This document shows, piece after piece, positions 32,191 through 42,167 of a stretch of DNA of 64,000 nt. A model generated the notes under the pieces. It was not told where the DNA came from. It was given only the letters and a program-made list of their open reading frames with translations, and did no database searches. Both the position numbers and the translations under genes were made by a program. Where the stretch lies: contig NZ_BNJI01000003.1 of NCBI RefSeq assembly GCF_016587415.1, positions 372,001-436,000 on the forward strand. The letters are read 5' to 3'. Within the stretch, counting starts at the first letter, position 1. Every line of letters starts with the position of its first letter. The stretch comes from Ktedonobacter sp. SOSP1-85. GTDB taxonomy: Bacteria; Chloroflexota; Ktedonobacteria; Ktedonobacterales; Ktedonobacteraceae.

Positions 32191-34125
32191 GTGATGGACG
32201 ATACAATTCAATTGCGAAAATATTGGCGACGAGGAGCAACGGGCATCACATTCAAACTGAAGGATGAATTACACCATCCACAGTTTTGCTGGCCGCGAAC
32301 TCTGCTCAGCTACCCGCTCATCTTTGAGCCAGAGGGAATACGTGCGGATCAACTGCACCTGATCGACCAGGAAACAGGGAAAGAGGTCCCATTTCAACTG
32401 ACGGAGCAGCAAACGAACGGTATCGACCTTGTCTCGGCGCGTCTACATTTTTTTTCTGACCTCCCTTCGGGCGCCACTCGCTGCTTCCGGCTCCAGCGAG
32501 AAAGAGGCAAGGAGGAACAACAGGAGACAAGAGACAAGATGCGCGCGGAAGTTGAAGGAGAGACAATCGTTCTTTATGCCGGCGCACTGCAAGTGCGGAT
32601 ACCTGCTTCACAAACGGTGTCTGCGCAAATCGCACCAGGGCCGATTATCCAGATGAAGCGCGAGCATGGCTGGATTGGCAATGGTACGGTCCAGGGTGGC
32701 CGACTGGGTATCTGCTCGCTTGAAACGAGACAGATAGAGATTGGCCCACTTTTTGTTACCTATCAGATCCGCTACCATTTTGTGGGCGGCGCGACCTACA
32801 CAGCGACGGTGAGGGCAATCCTCAACTACGATTTTGTCGAGCTCTCTGAGCAGATGCAGGACCTTGAGCAGCAGGCAGGAGCAAGCATGCAGATCGCATG
32901 GGATAAGTTTTCACCCACGCATCGTTTCTCATCGACCTGGCCTGGCTCACAGCAAGCATCAGACTATGTGGCGCCGGAGGGTGAGCCTGAGCTCTATCAA
33001 TGGCGCGCCATCGATGATCCAATTGTGGTTGGTTACAATGGCGAAGATCCAGCTTTTTTCGGACGCTCACGCGTTGAACAGCCTGAAGAAGATTTTGCCT
33101 TTACAGTTGGCCCATATGCGCCTTCCTATGCCTGGAATATACGCTCGCACGCCACATTCTGGGATCGGAAAAATGCGGAAAGCCTGGGCGTATTTATTCG
33201 CAACCCGGACCGCTGGGACGATCAGGCCTATGCACTCTGGGCTTCCGCCGACATCCTCCAAATTCATTTTCGCTACAAGCAAGGAAAGCTGCACTGGACC
33301 TGCCCGCTGGCTAATGGAACGCGCCAGATAGGGATCGCGTTCTATAATCATGCAAAAGATTTACATGTCCTTAAAGAACAGGACAGACAGGCACAGGAGC
33401 TAGCGGAACGCTATGATATTCCGTTATCTCAAGCTCTAACGAATACACGCTATCTGACAACCTATACACGCCACCTTCATCATTGGTATAGCACCTTGAA
33501 CTTAGATCTGGTGAAAGATTGGATACTTACGTATTCTGGAACGCGCCCAAAGGTGTTTTTCCAGGAGGGGCAGATCAATTCTGCTCGCCAGTTGTGGCAA
33601 AAACTTTTCACGGGCAGCGAAGGCCCCAGACTGATCGCCCAGGGGATCAATGAGTTAGCTGGCTATTTAAATATAGGGCAGCGCCCGATCTACGATTATT
33701 TTCTCGACGGCTATAATCGGCACTCTGCGCAGCTAACGACACAGCAGCAAGCTGAGGTAGATGCGCTCTTTCTGCTCACCGCTTATATTTCGGCCAGGGA
33801 GGAGATTGTCCTCCTTTTGCGGATGCTGGGCGGGCATCCGAATTTTATGGCTGATGGCAAGGCAGTGCTTCCTTGCTTTGCCTGGCTCTACCCGGACCAT
33901 ACGCTGGCTGGAGAATGGCGGGATATCTTTGAAACATTCCTGACGCTTGTGGGGACATTTCATACGCGCCCGGAACTGCCAGCGTTGCAGGCCCGTGGAG
34001 GACGTTGGACCGAGAGCCTCGCGGTCTATCTATGGGCCTTTCTGCGTCCCGTGGTGAGCGGTAATTTTCTGGGCCTGATGACCGATGAGCGCAATCGCTG
34101 CGCGCAACCTTTTCTGGGGCTGTAG
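32191..34125 (+). CDS. Large heparinase/exo-lyase-like protein, N-terminal half (frameshifted gene)
   Basis: 644 codons. The first about 270 residues are beta-rich (FCWPRTLLSYPLIFEPEGIR, DLVSARLHFFSDLPSGATRC), resembling the N-terminal part of YetA/PcRGLX-type exo-lyases. The later part is alpha-helical (INELAGYLNIGQRPIYDYFL, ISAREEIVLLLRMLGGHPNF), like the alpha/alpha toroid of polysaccharide lyases. The frame stops at 34123-34125, just after a GGGG run (34116-34119). Adding one G would continue as FLGAVGDWIVNTLSAP into the next frame. It is therefore one gene of about 1050 or more codons split by a one-base loss, or a sequencing error. No signal peptide is seen. The substrate is unknown; a uronic-acid-containing glycan is inferred. 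Confidence 0.62.
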   Translation: MMDDTIQLRKYWRRGATGITFKLKDELHHPQFCWPRTLLSYPLIFEPEGIRADQLHLIDQETGKEVPFQLTEQQTNGIDLVSARLHFFSDLPSGATRCFRLQRERGKEEQQETRDKMRAEVEGETIVLYAGALQVRIPASQTVSAQIAPGPIIQMKREHGWIGNGTVQGGRLGICSLETRQIEIGPLFVTYQIRYHFVGGATYTATVRAILNYDFVELSEQMQDLEQQAGASMQIAWDKFSPTHRFSSTWPGSQQASDYVAPEGEPELYQWRAIDDPIVVGYNGEDPAFFGRSRVEQPEEDFAFTVGPYAPSYAWNIRSHATFWDRKNAESLGVFIRNPDRWDDQAYALWASADILQIHFRYKQGKLHWTCPLANGTRQIGIAFYNHAKDLHVLKEQDRQAQELAERYDIPLSQALTNTRYLTTYTRHLHHWYSTLNLDLVKDWILTYSGTRPKVFFQEGQINSARQLWQKLFTGSEGPRLIAQGINELAGYLNIGQRPIYDYFLDGYNRHSAQLTTQQQAEVDALFLLTAYISAREEIVLLLRMLGGHPNFMADGKAVLPCFAWLYPDHTLAGEWRDIFETFLTLVGTFHTRPELPALQARGGRWTESLAVYLWAFLRPVVSGNFLGLMTDERNRCAQPFLGL

Positions 34126-34127
34126 GT

Positions 34128-35340
34128 GATTGGATTGTGAATACACTCAGCGCGCCGATTGCAACCCAGCCACTCACAGATTATGTACCTGGCGTCACCC
34201 CTTTGACACGAGAAAATGGCTTTCGACGCTTCCATCCGCCCCAGGGAGCGCATAGCGCCTGGCCGCGCCGCCCTCCATTAGAAATGTGGATGTTGGGGCA
34301 GTTCTTGCGAAACTATCAGCCTCTGGTTGCGGAACATCTGCTGTGGGGTAGCGATCCGGCAGCCTATCGTCTAGAGGCTGATGCCGGCATCCCCGATCCG
34401 TGGAGGGTGCTGGCCGATCCAGGGGAGAAGAATCGTGGAACAAATCCTCATCTCAGAAGTTGCAAATACACCGGCTATGGCATCATTCTGCGGGCGGATG
34501 TCGATCTTCCCAGCGAAATAGCAGTTGTATTGCAGCAGGTAGATCGTGGACCGAACTATCGTTGGGGTATCGGCGGAGAAAATAGCAGCGGCACGCTCTA
34601 CTACTACGCGAACGGGCGTGCGTATAGCGGGCATGGCCGGGAAGATATCGGTGATCGGCAAAGAGAAGATCTGGTTGCGCTGAGTACATTTGGAGTCTGG
34701 AAGGATGGGACGTTTCGGACAATTGGCGAGAATGTATTGGAGCAACCGTTCTATGATCTGGAGATCGCTCAGTATGCGGAAATTGTCGCGCGCAGCGGGA
34801 CGCCAGAGTTAGATGATTCCGGGCCATTGCAGGACAATTACGCGCTGCCGGAATATCGCAGCCGCAGCGTGCTGCTGGTTGGTAGCGACTATATTGTGAC
34901 CTATGACGCGATTGTACCGGGCCAGCGGTGCGCCTGGTCCTGGTTTACGCTGACAAAACCAACCGGGAGAGATGCCAATAGCTTTGCCTACCTGCCTGAT
35001 CAGTTGCCTTTTATTCGCGCAGTGCGAGGTGTAGTACAGGATGATGGAGCCGCTTGCATTGTGCAAACGTCAACCTCGCGTGGCATTCGTCTGGAGAGCG
35101 AGTTGGATGGGAGCGCGTCTAATGTGCTGGTTGTGGTCAGTCATCGCGAAGATCTCCAGGTCGCGGACGGTGCTTCTACGCCCTGGGGGGTGCGGATAAC
35201 AACGGCGCGGAGCACGGATTATGTTTTTCGCTATCAGGGAGAAATTTATTATCAGCCGCAAGAAATTCAATATGCCGCGGACGGTCTGCTCTTCATGGGC
35301 ACTGCGGGTCCGGTGCCATACTATCTGGTCTGGGAGAAAG
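34128..35340 (+). pseudogene. Heparinase II/III-like C-terminal half, cut by IS701
   Basis: This continues the upstream gene in the next frame. It includes YTGYGIILRADVDLPSEIAV, NYRWGIGGENSSGTLYYYAN and DNYALPEYRSRSVLLVGSDY, then IVTYDAIVPGQRCAWSWFTL, a pattern like the beta-sandwich of heparinase II/III enzymes. A start at GTG 34137 is possible but probably not native. Recognisable sequence ends near 35340, where the antisense strand becomes IS701 transposase. The open frame continues to 35792 through IS sequence and those last about 150 codons are not native. The gene is dead at both the frameshift and the IS joint. Confidence 0.62.
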
Positions 35341-36123
35341 GTCTCGACCAGAGCGGCCTCCTCACGTCTGCGCCCCTGCGGTGTTTGGAAGGCAACTGGC
35401 CCGTTGCAAGCAACGGCCAGGACGTAGTGATAGTGATGAGCTTCCAACCAAGCACGCAGATCAAAGTTGCCTCCATAGACCGTATCAGCCACCACCCAGG
35501 AGATGGGAATCGCTGCTTTGCTGATCCGCTCGATCATTTGTGCTGCCAATTCGGGTTTGGTCTGGAAGTGGGCGCTCTCAGGGACATGAGCAGCGTTTCT
35601 GCGATCAGCGTCCTCGCACCAATCCAGGGGCAGATACAACTCTCGATCAATGAGCGCGTGTCCGCGAGCCGTGACGTAGCTGAGAAAGACTCCCACCTGA
35701 CAGTTCTCAATCTGCCCAGTGTTTCCGCAATATTGGCAGCCGACTCCAGCGGATGCGCGTGCCCCGTTTGGGAAAACTGCTCTCATCGATGACCAGGACG
35801 GCAGACTCGGTGCCCAACTGTTCCATCACATACCTCCGCAGATCATCGCGCACCCCATCGGTGTCCCAGACGGCTTGCGAGAGCAAGCGTTGCATCCCAC
35901 TTGGATGCTCTTCTCCGGCGTGTTCAGCCAATTGCCACCCGTTTTTGCGAGCCACATCATTCAAGATACCTTGCAGATACTTCAAGGCACGCCAATATGG
36001 CTCCGGGCGGCCAAAGCGAGGAGCAAGGCGGGCATGCAGGTGGAACAGGGCTTGCGCCCACCGGCAGACATCAGCAGAGGTTGTTTTGATGCCAGCGAGC
36101 ATGATATGTTGATTTTGCTTCAC
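35340..36123 (-). pseudogene. IS701-family transposase, frameshifted and 3'-truncated
   Basis: From ATG 36123 the protein reads YWRALKYLQGILNDVARKNG, HPSGMQRLLSQAVWDTDGVR, DDLRRYVMEQLGTESAVLVI and DESSFPKRG (first Asp region). Near 35760 a one-base insertion moves the continuation into the neighbouring frame: AGVGCQYCGNTGQIENCQVG, VFLSYVTARGHALIDRELYL and WVVADTVYGGNFDLRAWLEA (second Asp). Similarity stops near 35340, before the final Glu region. The element interrupts the heparinase-like gene, and its 3' end was either deleted or never complete. Confidence 0.8.
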
Positions 36124-36521
36124 GAACTTCTCCTTTCTGATGGAATTTCACAAATCAAGCATTCGTACTTACAGAATGTCACATCGATTAGAGAAGTTCA
36201 TGAAGCTTTTTCATGTTTGTTGGTAAATTAACTGAAGGGTGGACCAAATGTGCACTGAAGGGTGAGAATGTACACCGAAGGATGGAACTTGGCGCTTCGA
36301 TGCCAGGAAAAACCGCTCCATATCCAGGGTAGCATCAGAGAAAGTTGTAAATAGCTCGAACGCTCTTGGCAGTTACCGCATCCTTGTCTTCTGGATAGGG
36401 TCTGATTATCGATCAGGCACTGAGCAGGCTGATACACGAGAGCAGGCGAGCACTTCCCCCATAGATCGTGTCGTTTCCTGGAGATGCATCACACAATGGG
36501 AAGGGAGGGAAGTGTGATGAG
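36124..36521. other. Intergenic with short tandem repeats
   Basis: CTGAAGGGTG at 36232 and 36255 and CCGAAGGATG at 36275 form three spaced repeats of 20-23 bases. Such repeated boxes are common at the ends of IS21-like elements. No transposase of that type is nearby. No gene was recognised in the remainder. Confidence 0.5.
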
Positions 36522-36986
36522 TTACCTTACTCGTACGTACGTCAGTGCCAGGTCCTTCTCCCAGGCTGCTCCCTCTCGTGACATTTCACCCTGACTTTCC
36601 ATCTTGTTGCCGTTGTCTTCTATGGTCATGGTGCATCGCTGAGAAAAACTGGGCTCGTCACGCCACCACTTGAGCTGATTTCCTGTCATGGTCACGTCGT
36701 ATTTTCTTGAGACGCCACGCTCATCAAAGGAAAGCTGAAAATAGGTTTTCGCCACATCATCGCTGCCAAAAATCGCAACCCCGTCAGGAAAACTAGGGTG
36801 GTCAATCTCTGTATGCATGATCAAGAACGCGCCGCCAGCAAGCCAATCAAAAGTTGTACGGCCATGCAAGGGAATACCGGGAAGGTAGGGATGAGACCCA
36901 ATGGTTTGCCATTGGCCCACGAAAACCTTAAAGGGTTCAAGCGCTGGGTTTGGTTGTAATGCTTCGCTTCCGATTTTTTTCTCCAT
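36522..36986 (-). CDS. DUF1579-like protein
   Basis: About 154 residues from ATG 36986, beginning MEKKIGSEALQPNPALEPFK. The motif FVGQWQTIGSHPYLPGIPLH, then TTFDWLAGGAFLIMHTEIDH, and a run of beta strands (TYFQLSFDERGVSRKYDVTM, NQLKWWRDEPSFSQRCTMTI) look like a small lipocalin-like beta barrel of the DUF1579 type. These lack known catalytic roles and probably bind small hydrophobic ligands. The frame is open to 37040 but the extra 18 residues are hydrophobic and atypical. It is a lone gene with no operon partner. Confidence 0.72.
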   Translation of the reverse strand: MEKKIGSEALQPNPALEPFKVFVGQWQTIGSHPYLPGIPLHGRTTFDWLAGGAFLIMHTEIDHPSFPDGVAIFGSDDVAKTYFQLSFDERGVSRKYDVTMTGNQLKWWRDEPSFSQRCTMTIEDNGNKMESQGEMSREGAAWEKDLALTYVRVR

Positions 36987-37463
36987 GTTCTTGATTGTAG
37001 CTATGATGGCCCAAAAAATCAAGGCAGTTTTTGGGCCCAAACCGGTTATTTACCACTTTCAATCGCAGTCACACCCACGCAAAAGTCGGCCCAGAAGATC
37101 CAGCAGGCGCTCACACAACTAGATAGTACACTACGCGTCGTGGTCCTTCTAGAACACGAGGTTCTCTCAAAAGGGCTAGCACAGGCATTAAAAGGACCAA
37201 ATTCCCCATAACAATGTTCCCGAAGAAGAAAATTGTTCTCTCAGTGAATCTATCTAGAGTACCTTATGATTTGCAACATATTGTGGCAGATTTTTCTTTG
37301 GAGGTAAAATCCTTAACTGTAGATTGTACCAAACTTGGGTACAATCTTCATTAACTCGGCTCTACAAGGGCAACGATGGATCTTTCTGTGGAGACAACGT
37401 TGGAAAACTCAAGGGCACGCAACCACTCATATAACGGAAGCTGCCCTTCAGAAAGGCGACCTT
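36987..37463. other. Intergenic, no gene seen
   Basis: About 480 bases with no recognisable gene. A short inverted pair, GGGTACAATC / GATTGTACC, lies around 37323-37347 and could be a weak hairpin or operator. Confidence 0.45.
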
Positions 37464-38131
37464 CTAGGAAGAGGGAACCGTGACGCCAGGCCACAATTGA
37501 GCCAGGTCGTTGGCCGCAACTGACACCGAAGCATTGAAAAGTTCCGCAACCTCTACATTCATTTTCTTTTTGGCTGGATCATGCTGCCACTCACGATACA
37601 AACCTGCTAGCCATAAATAACGATCTAATTCCTTGTTTGTACATAAGAGGTGAGCACCCTTCTTGAGCCTATCTATGTTCTCAAGAAAAGCCTTGTAAGG
37701 GTGCTCCTTGTCAAGAACTTGTCCATGTTTTCCCAGATGGTAGTTGACCATCTGGGAAAAGAATCATAAATTGGGAAGCGTTCCATATCAATAAAAAAGT
37801 GAGCAAACTTTGAGGCAAAGCTGAGATGTTTCTTGCCTGAAAACAAGGCAATTTGCTCTACGAGATCGAAGGCATTTCGTCCGCCTGCACTGAGCATGAT
37901 AGTTGTCACATGCTCGGCCATACGCGTCACAGCAAGGATATTAGTCCCGTAAAGCTGATTGACTACTACGACTTTCAGCAACGTTGCTTCCATATCGAAT
38001 CCAGGAAAACGAAGCTGCAAAGCGGAAAGAGCTTTGTCTGCGACCTGCCATTGTTGAAGATGCTGATGAAGTCTGTTCGCCGCTTCAATCTGCGATTCTA
38101 AGAGCGGTACTGCCAGGACTGCTTCCTTCAT
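37464..38131 (-). pseudogene. Hypothetical alpha-helical protein, frameshifted
   Basis: ATG 38131 follows GGGAGGAAG and opens MKEAVLAVPLLESQIEAANR, then VADKALSALQLRFPGFDMEA and ILAVTRMAEHVTTIMLSAGG. The frame turns unlikely after FFIDMERFPIYDSF, whereas a neighbouring frame continues MVNYHLGKHGQVLDKEHPYK, AFLENIDRLKKGAHLLCTNK and ELDRYLWLAGLYREW. This gives a single protein of about 220 residues broken by one frameshift near 37745. I do not recognise the family. The all-helical character suggests a housekeeping-like hypothetical rather than an enzyme with an obvious motif. Confidence 0.55.
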
Positions 38132-38241
38132 AGAACTTCCTCCCAAGATGAATGAGATACGCATACTCTACTATCATATCACCGCTAGTCTTTTTCCTCG
38201 CTAGCTGCAAGTCATTCGAGAAAGGAGATACGTTATTATCG

Positions 38242-38475
38242 TTAAACTAATCGGGTGTTTTCGTGACAGAGCCTGCCGCCAGGATATTCTTCATAGCAGG
38301 GGATCTGCGTCAGAGGCTCATAGCAGAGAGCCAGACGATCAACGAGCATCTGGTATCGCCTGCCTTGTGCGCAAAGAGGCCGAAAGTCGCTGTAGAGACA
38401 AACCGAGTCTTTTGAGAAACTCTGGCTTTCTCGCTTCTCATCGTTGACTGGACACGTTCCATATGCTACTATCAC
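38242..38475 (-). CDS. Possible small Cys-containing protein
   Basis: A 77-codon frame with four Cys residues spread through it and polar composition (YGTCPVNDEKRESQSFSKDS, then DRLALCYEPLTQIPCYEEYP). It could be a real small protein, but the only start, a GTG, has its AGGA directly adjacent. No family is recognised. Confidence 0.25.
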   Translation of the reverse strand: MIVAYGTCPVNDEKRESQSFSKDSVCLYSDFRPLCAQGRRYQMLVDRLALCYEPLTQIPCYEEYPGGRLCHENTRLV

Positions 38476-38853
38476 TCCTGTACTTGATTGTATTTGACGT
38501 GTTTCTGGCGCGTTGCCAGTTCAGAAAGGAGGTGTTGTGATGCTTAGAAGCGCATACCGCGCAACATCGATGCCTGGCATGAAGGAATGGGGATCCATGG
38601 GGGATGTTTTGAGCGTGTAGACATTGAGAGTGTATTTTGCTCTAGATCTTTCTCGTTCCCACAAACGTATCCTCTTTTCAATCTCCACGCGCCATATCTT
38701 CGCGTCTCCCGGTCTGACCTCCCACGTTCTCCCTTCTCCTGCTGGTATTCCTGTCGCGCATCCTCACCCTGTCTCCGCTCGTCTGTTTTGAGTTGGAGCA
38801 GGTTTCCTTGTGCCTTTTGCGCTTACTTGCATACTACCGTGAGGAGCATCTCT

Positions 38854-40686
38854 TTGCAATCAACCGATTCAATCACGAAAAAACCGTCGGCCTCGACGAA
38901 GCGTTTACCCGTATCCAAAGCTGGCTCCCAATCCAACGCAGCCAGGCCAACTCTTACACGCGGCAAAAAGTTTGTATCGTATTACCAACCATACATCGGC
39001 CTGTTTTTCGCAGATATCGCCTGCGCGCTCATTGTCTCAGCGATCACACTCCTTCTTCCGCTTTGCGCGCAATACATCACCAAAAATATCCTGGAAGGCC
39101 ATGACCCGCATGAGCTACGCGACATCTTGCTCATGGGCGCGTGTATGCTGGCGCTGGTGGTGATCCAGACCCTATGTACGATGTTCATCGACTTTCAGGG
39201 GCATATGATGGGAGCCAGGATGCAGAGTGATATGCGCACTGAACTCTTCGAGCATTATCAAAAGCTCTCGTTTGGCTTCTATGACGAACAAAAAGTGGGC
39301 CAGCTCATGACCAGGCTTACCAATGATACCTTCTGGCTGAGCGAACTCTATCATCATGCCCCTGAGGATATCGTCGTGACCTTCTTGACAATCACTGGTG
39401 CCTTTATCATTCTCGCGAAGATCAACCTTGTGCTGACATTGCTGCTTTTTCTCTTTATGCCCATAATGATCGTATATGCGTTGTACTTTAATAAGAAGAT
39501 GAATACAGCGTTACGCGGCAGCAAGGATCGCATCGGGGACATCAATGCGCAGGTTGAAGATACGCTCGCAGGCATCAGGGTGGTCAAATCTTTTACTAAT
39601 GAAGAGGTCGAAAAGCACAAATTTGCCAAGGCCAATCGTCGTTTTCTCGCCAGCCGCAGCGATGGCTATAGAAGTGAGGCCTACTTTTTCGGTGGGTTGG
39701 GAGCGTTTGCTCAGCTCATGACGATTGCTGTAATCGTTCTGGGCGGTATTGCGATTGTTCACGCTGCCCTGAATCTGGCTGATATGCTGACCTATTTGCT
39801 CTGCGTCGGCATTCTCGTTGATCCTATTAAAAAACTAATCAACTTCGGCGAACTGTATCAGGAGGGTATCACCGGCTTCCAGCGCGTTATGGAAATTCTG
39901 GAGATAGCCCCCGATCTGCAAGACGCGGCAGACGCGCGTGAGCTGATGCATGTCCGAGGAAATATCGAGTTTCAGGAGGTCAGTTTCAGATACAAGGAAG
40001 ACCACAAAGATGTTGTGAAAAATCTCTCCTTGAGAGTGCGCGCTGGAGAATATGTAGCCCTGGTTGGGCCTTCTGGCGTTGGCAAAACCACGATTTGCTC
40101 GTTGATTCCGCGTTTCTACGATGTCAGCGCGGGAAAGATTCTGCTGGATGGACATGATATCCGCGATGTGACCTTGCGCTCATTGCGCAGAAATATTGGC
40201 ATTGTCCAGCAAGATGTCTATTTGTTTGCCGGGACCATCGCGGAGAATATCCGTTACGGCAAGCTCGATGCCAGTGAACAAGAAATCATTGAGGCGGCCA
40301 AAAAGGCGCACGCGCATGATTTTATCATGGCACTGCCGAACGGCTATGATACGGACATCGGTCAACGTGGTGTCAAACTCTCAGGCGGGCAGAAGCAGCG
40401 CTTGAGCATCGCGCGCGTCTTCATCAAAAATCCCCCTGTGATCATTTTTGATGAAGCGACGAGCGCACTGGACAATGAGAGCGAAAAGGCTGTGCAGGAC
40501 TCCTTGGAGCAGTTAGCCGACAATCGCACAACGCTTGTCATCGCTCATCGTTTGTCAACGATCCGCAATGCTCAAAGGATCGTGGTCTTATCCGAGAGCG
40601 GGATCAGTGAACAGGGGACGCATGAGGAGCTTATCGCGCTAAATAGCGCCTATGCGAATCTGTACAACATGCAGGCAAAAATATGA
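38854..40686 (+). CDS. ABC transporter, fused permease and ATPase (MsbA/LmrA-like exporter)
   Basis: About 610 residues from TTG 38854, which has GAGGAG 8 bases upstream. The open frame extends to 38587, but that part is Ser/Cys-rich and unlike any exporter. Six membrane helices lie in the first half, starting YYQPYIGLFFADIACALIVS and ending near AQLMTIAVIVLGGIAIVHAA. The ATPase half has Walker A GPSGVGKTT, Q-loop IVQQDVYLFAG, signature LSGGQKQR, Walker B VIIFDEATSALD and switch IAHRLST. All motifs are intact, so it should work as a homodimeric half-transporter that exports lipids or drugs. It stands alone, after about 380 bases without a gene. Confidence 0.9.
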   Translation: MQSTDSITKKPSASTKRLPVSKAGSQSNAARPTLTRGKKFVSYYQPYIGLFFADIACALIVSAITLLLPLCAQYITKNILEGHDPHELRDILLMGACMLALVVIQTLCTMFIDFQGHMMGARMQSDMRTELFEHYQKLSFGFYDEQKVGQLMTRLTNDTFWLSELYHHAPEDIVVTFLTITGAFIILAKINLVLTLLLFLFMPIMIVYALYFNKKMNTALRGSKDRIGDINAQVEDTLAGIRVVKSFTNEEVEKHKFAKANRRFLASRSDGYRSEAYFFGGLGAFAQLMTIAVIVLGGIAIVHAALNLADMLTYLLCVGILVDPIKKLINFGELYQEGITGFQRVMEILEIAPDLQDAADARELMHVRGNIEFQEVSFRYKEDHKDVVKNLSLRVRAGEYVALVGPSGVGKTTICSLIPRFYDVSAGKILLDGHDIRDVTLRSLRRNIGIVQQDVYLFAGTIAENIRYGKLDASEQEIIEAAKKAHAHDFIMALPNGYDTDIGQRGVKLSGGQKQRLSIARVFIKNPPVIIFDEATSALDNESEKAVQDSLEQLADNRTTLVIAHRLSTIRNAQRIVVLSESGISEQGTHEELIALNSAYANLYNMQAKI

Positions 40687-41149
40687 GGCTGACCCCATTT
40701 TCACTGTCCTGATTGCTTTTACAGGGTTTCTCAAAATTCATCATCATGAAAAACCAAAGGCGAACACAGGCCGCCCGTTTGAGAGGAGGCATGATGACTT
40801 TTGGGAAACCCAGAGAGCAAATGGTCTGCTTCTCCAAGCATCACGCCGCATGTAGCAGCCTGTGTAGCAAGAGACGCTGCGTGCTTGCCTCTTGCTCCCC
40901 GACTGGATAGCGCATCGGTTTGGGTTCCCCGATGCGCCTGGTTTGCCTATGCATGCATTACAGATATTTTCGCTAAAAGCGTTTTTCTCCCACATCCCTT
41001 CCCCTGCCAAGTGCTTTCTCCCGAGTCACCTACCCCAACCAACCCATTCCCTCCCTCCCTCCCTCCCCCCTCCGTCCCAACGGGACCTTTTTTCTATGCT
41101 TGGTGGTGTAAGTAGCAATACAATTTGCATCCAGAAAGGAGCAGATCGC
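40687..41149. other. Intergenic with two hairpins
   Basis: A perfect 9-base stem, GCGCATCGG (40910-40918) with CCGATGCGC (40929-40937), and a short terminator-like GTCCC-AAC-GGGAC (41074-41086) followed by CTTTTTT. Between them is a pyrimidine-rich run of CCCT repeats. No gene was recognised. Confidence 0.5.
41074..41094 (+). terminator. Short terminator-like hairpin with T run
   Basis: A 5-base stem with a 3-base loop followed by a run of six T. It could end a transcript from the ABC exporter, whose stop is about 390 bases upstream. Confidence 0.4.
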
Positions 41150-41365
41150 ATGAATGAACCTTACAGTGAGATATCCACACAAAGCTCATTGCCCGAGTGG
41201 GCAACACTGACTCAGGTCAGTCAGGCCACTGGCGTTTCACGCAGTGCTGTTCGCTCTGTCGCGCGCCGGGCGCTTAAACAGGAGGGGCCATGGGTTAAAA
41301 AGGAAGATGGCAGAATTCTGCTCGACACGCTCCATGACGCCTACAAAGCCCACGCTAGGTGCCGG
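41150..41365 (+). CDS. N-terminal fragment of a small HTH protein
   Basis: AAAGGAG at 41136-41142 precedes ATG 41150. The first about 70 residues read LPEWATLTQVSQATGVSRSA, VRSVARRALKQEGPWVKKED and GRILLDTLHDAYKAHAR, a clear HTH followed by a wing-like segment. The open frame continues to 41641, but from about 41365 the opposite strand encodes recognisable IS-associated protein, so the remaining codons are not native. The gene appears to have been cut by debris from an insertion sequence. Confidence 0.5.
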
Positions 41366-41640
41366 GAGAACGTTGAGCATCTGGTTGAGAGGTCCGATGT
41401 CTTCAAAACGAAGTACCGTTTTTCCAGCGGCAACAACCAGAAAGGGATCAGGAGGAGCGAGAGATGTCCAGGCCAGGGGCAGCGAGCGGATCTGATAGGT
41501 CTGCGGATCAGCAAAGAAGACACGCTCCTCTCCCCAGGCGCGGCTCTGCGAGAGCAGGGGGAAGCTGTGCCCGCAGAGGGGATGGAAGGGATGAGTAATG
41601 GTAAAGCAATGTTCACCATTCGTGTTATTAGGTGTAGTTG
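41242..41640 (-). pseudogene. DUF5372 (Y4bD/Y4pK)-like IS-associated protein remnant
   Basis: Read on the minus strand without a usable start codon, this frame gives FTITHPFHPLCGHSFPLLSQ, then AWGEERVFFADPQTYQIRSL, PLAWTSLAPPDPFLVVAAGK and VLRFEDIGPLNQML. The T-I-T-HPFHPL-G start and LPLAWTSLAPPDP core are typical of the small accessory proteins found beside some insertion sequences. It lacks a start and its frame runs on into the neighbouring HTH fragment, so it is a relic. Confidence 0.6.
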
Positions 41641-41652
41641 ACAGTTCGTTTA

Positions 41653-41760
41653 AATGGTTTGGTCGAAGGGAAAGTTAATAAGCTCAAGCTGATCAAGCGG
41701 ATGATGTTCGGGAGAGCTGAATTTCCTTTGTTACGCCAGCGAGTGCTCCATGCGCTGTAA
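41653..41760 (+). pseudogene. ISL3 transposase C-terminal remnant
   Basis: This frame reads NGLVEGKVNKLKLIKRMMFG and then RAEFPLLRQRVLHAL before a stop. It matches the C-terminus of ISL3 transposases, including the intact copy at 23.5 kb (NGPLEGNVNRLKLIKRSMYG). About 35 codons remain. Confidence 0.75.
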
Positions 41761-42167
41761 CGCGCGAAGCCGGAGATCACCCCTTCCACTCGTACCGGGG
41801 TGCCGTCATGGCATATTCTCGAAGCAGAGTCTTCCATGCCGTATTCTATACTAGCACAACCCCTTTGTCCAGTTCGAGCCCCAAGCAAGCGAGCTGAATC
41901 ACCAAGAGTGGGCCAGATCCCTCAAGTGAGCAGGTTTGGCCCTCAAACGTGGGAAATTGCCCCCAATGGTGAGCAGAACCCCCATTGACTGGCTAAAAAC
42001 CAGCTTCTGGAGCGGATCGCTTCACCCTGTTTGTGTCAATTTGGGTGGAAACCCGCGAGGGCCATACGTACGCGCGAACCATCATTTGCGAGCCGCTGGC
42101 TTCTCTCCTGTGAACAAGAGAGAAGCCCCACATCTGAGAATCAGCCGCAGCATGGTGGGATTTACGC
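41761..42167. other. Intergenic IS-flank sequence, no gene seen
   Basis: About 400 bases between the ISL3 relic and the MFS gene with several loosely repeated G/C-rich blocks (GGGCCAGATCCC, TTTGGCCCTC, AATTGCCCCC). They may be the end region of a lost element. No coding pattern is evident. Confidence 0.4.

Noticed and set aside
35341..35792. Native C-terminus of the heparinase-like protein
   Set aside because: The opposite strand encodes IS701 transposase there, so the plus-strand frame is a chance continuation.
38587..38853. Extended N-terminus of the ABC exporter
   Set aside because: The first about 89 codons are Ser/Cys/Pro-rich and unlike exporters; TTG 38854 with GAGGAG upstream gives the normal length.
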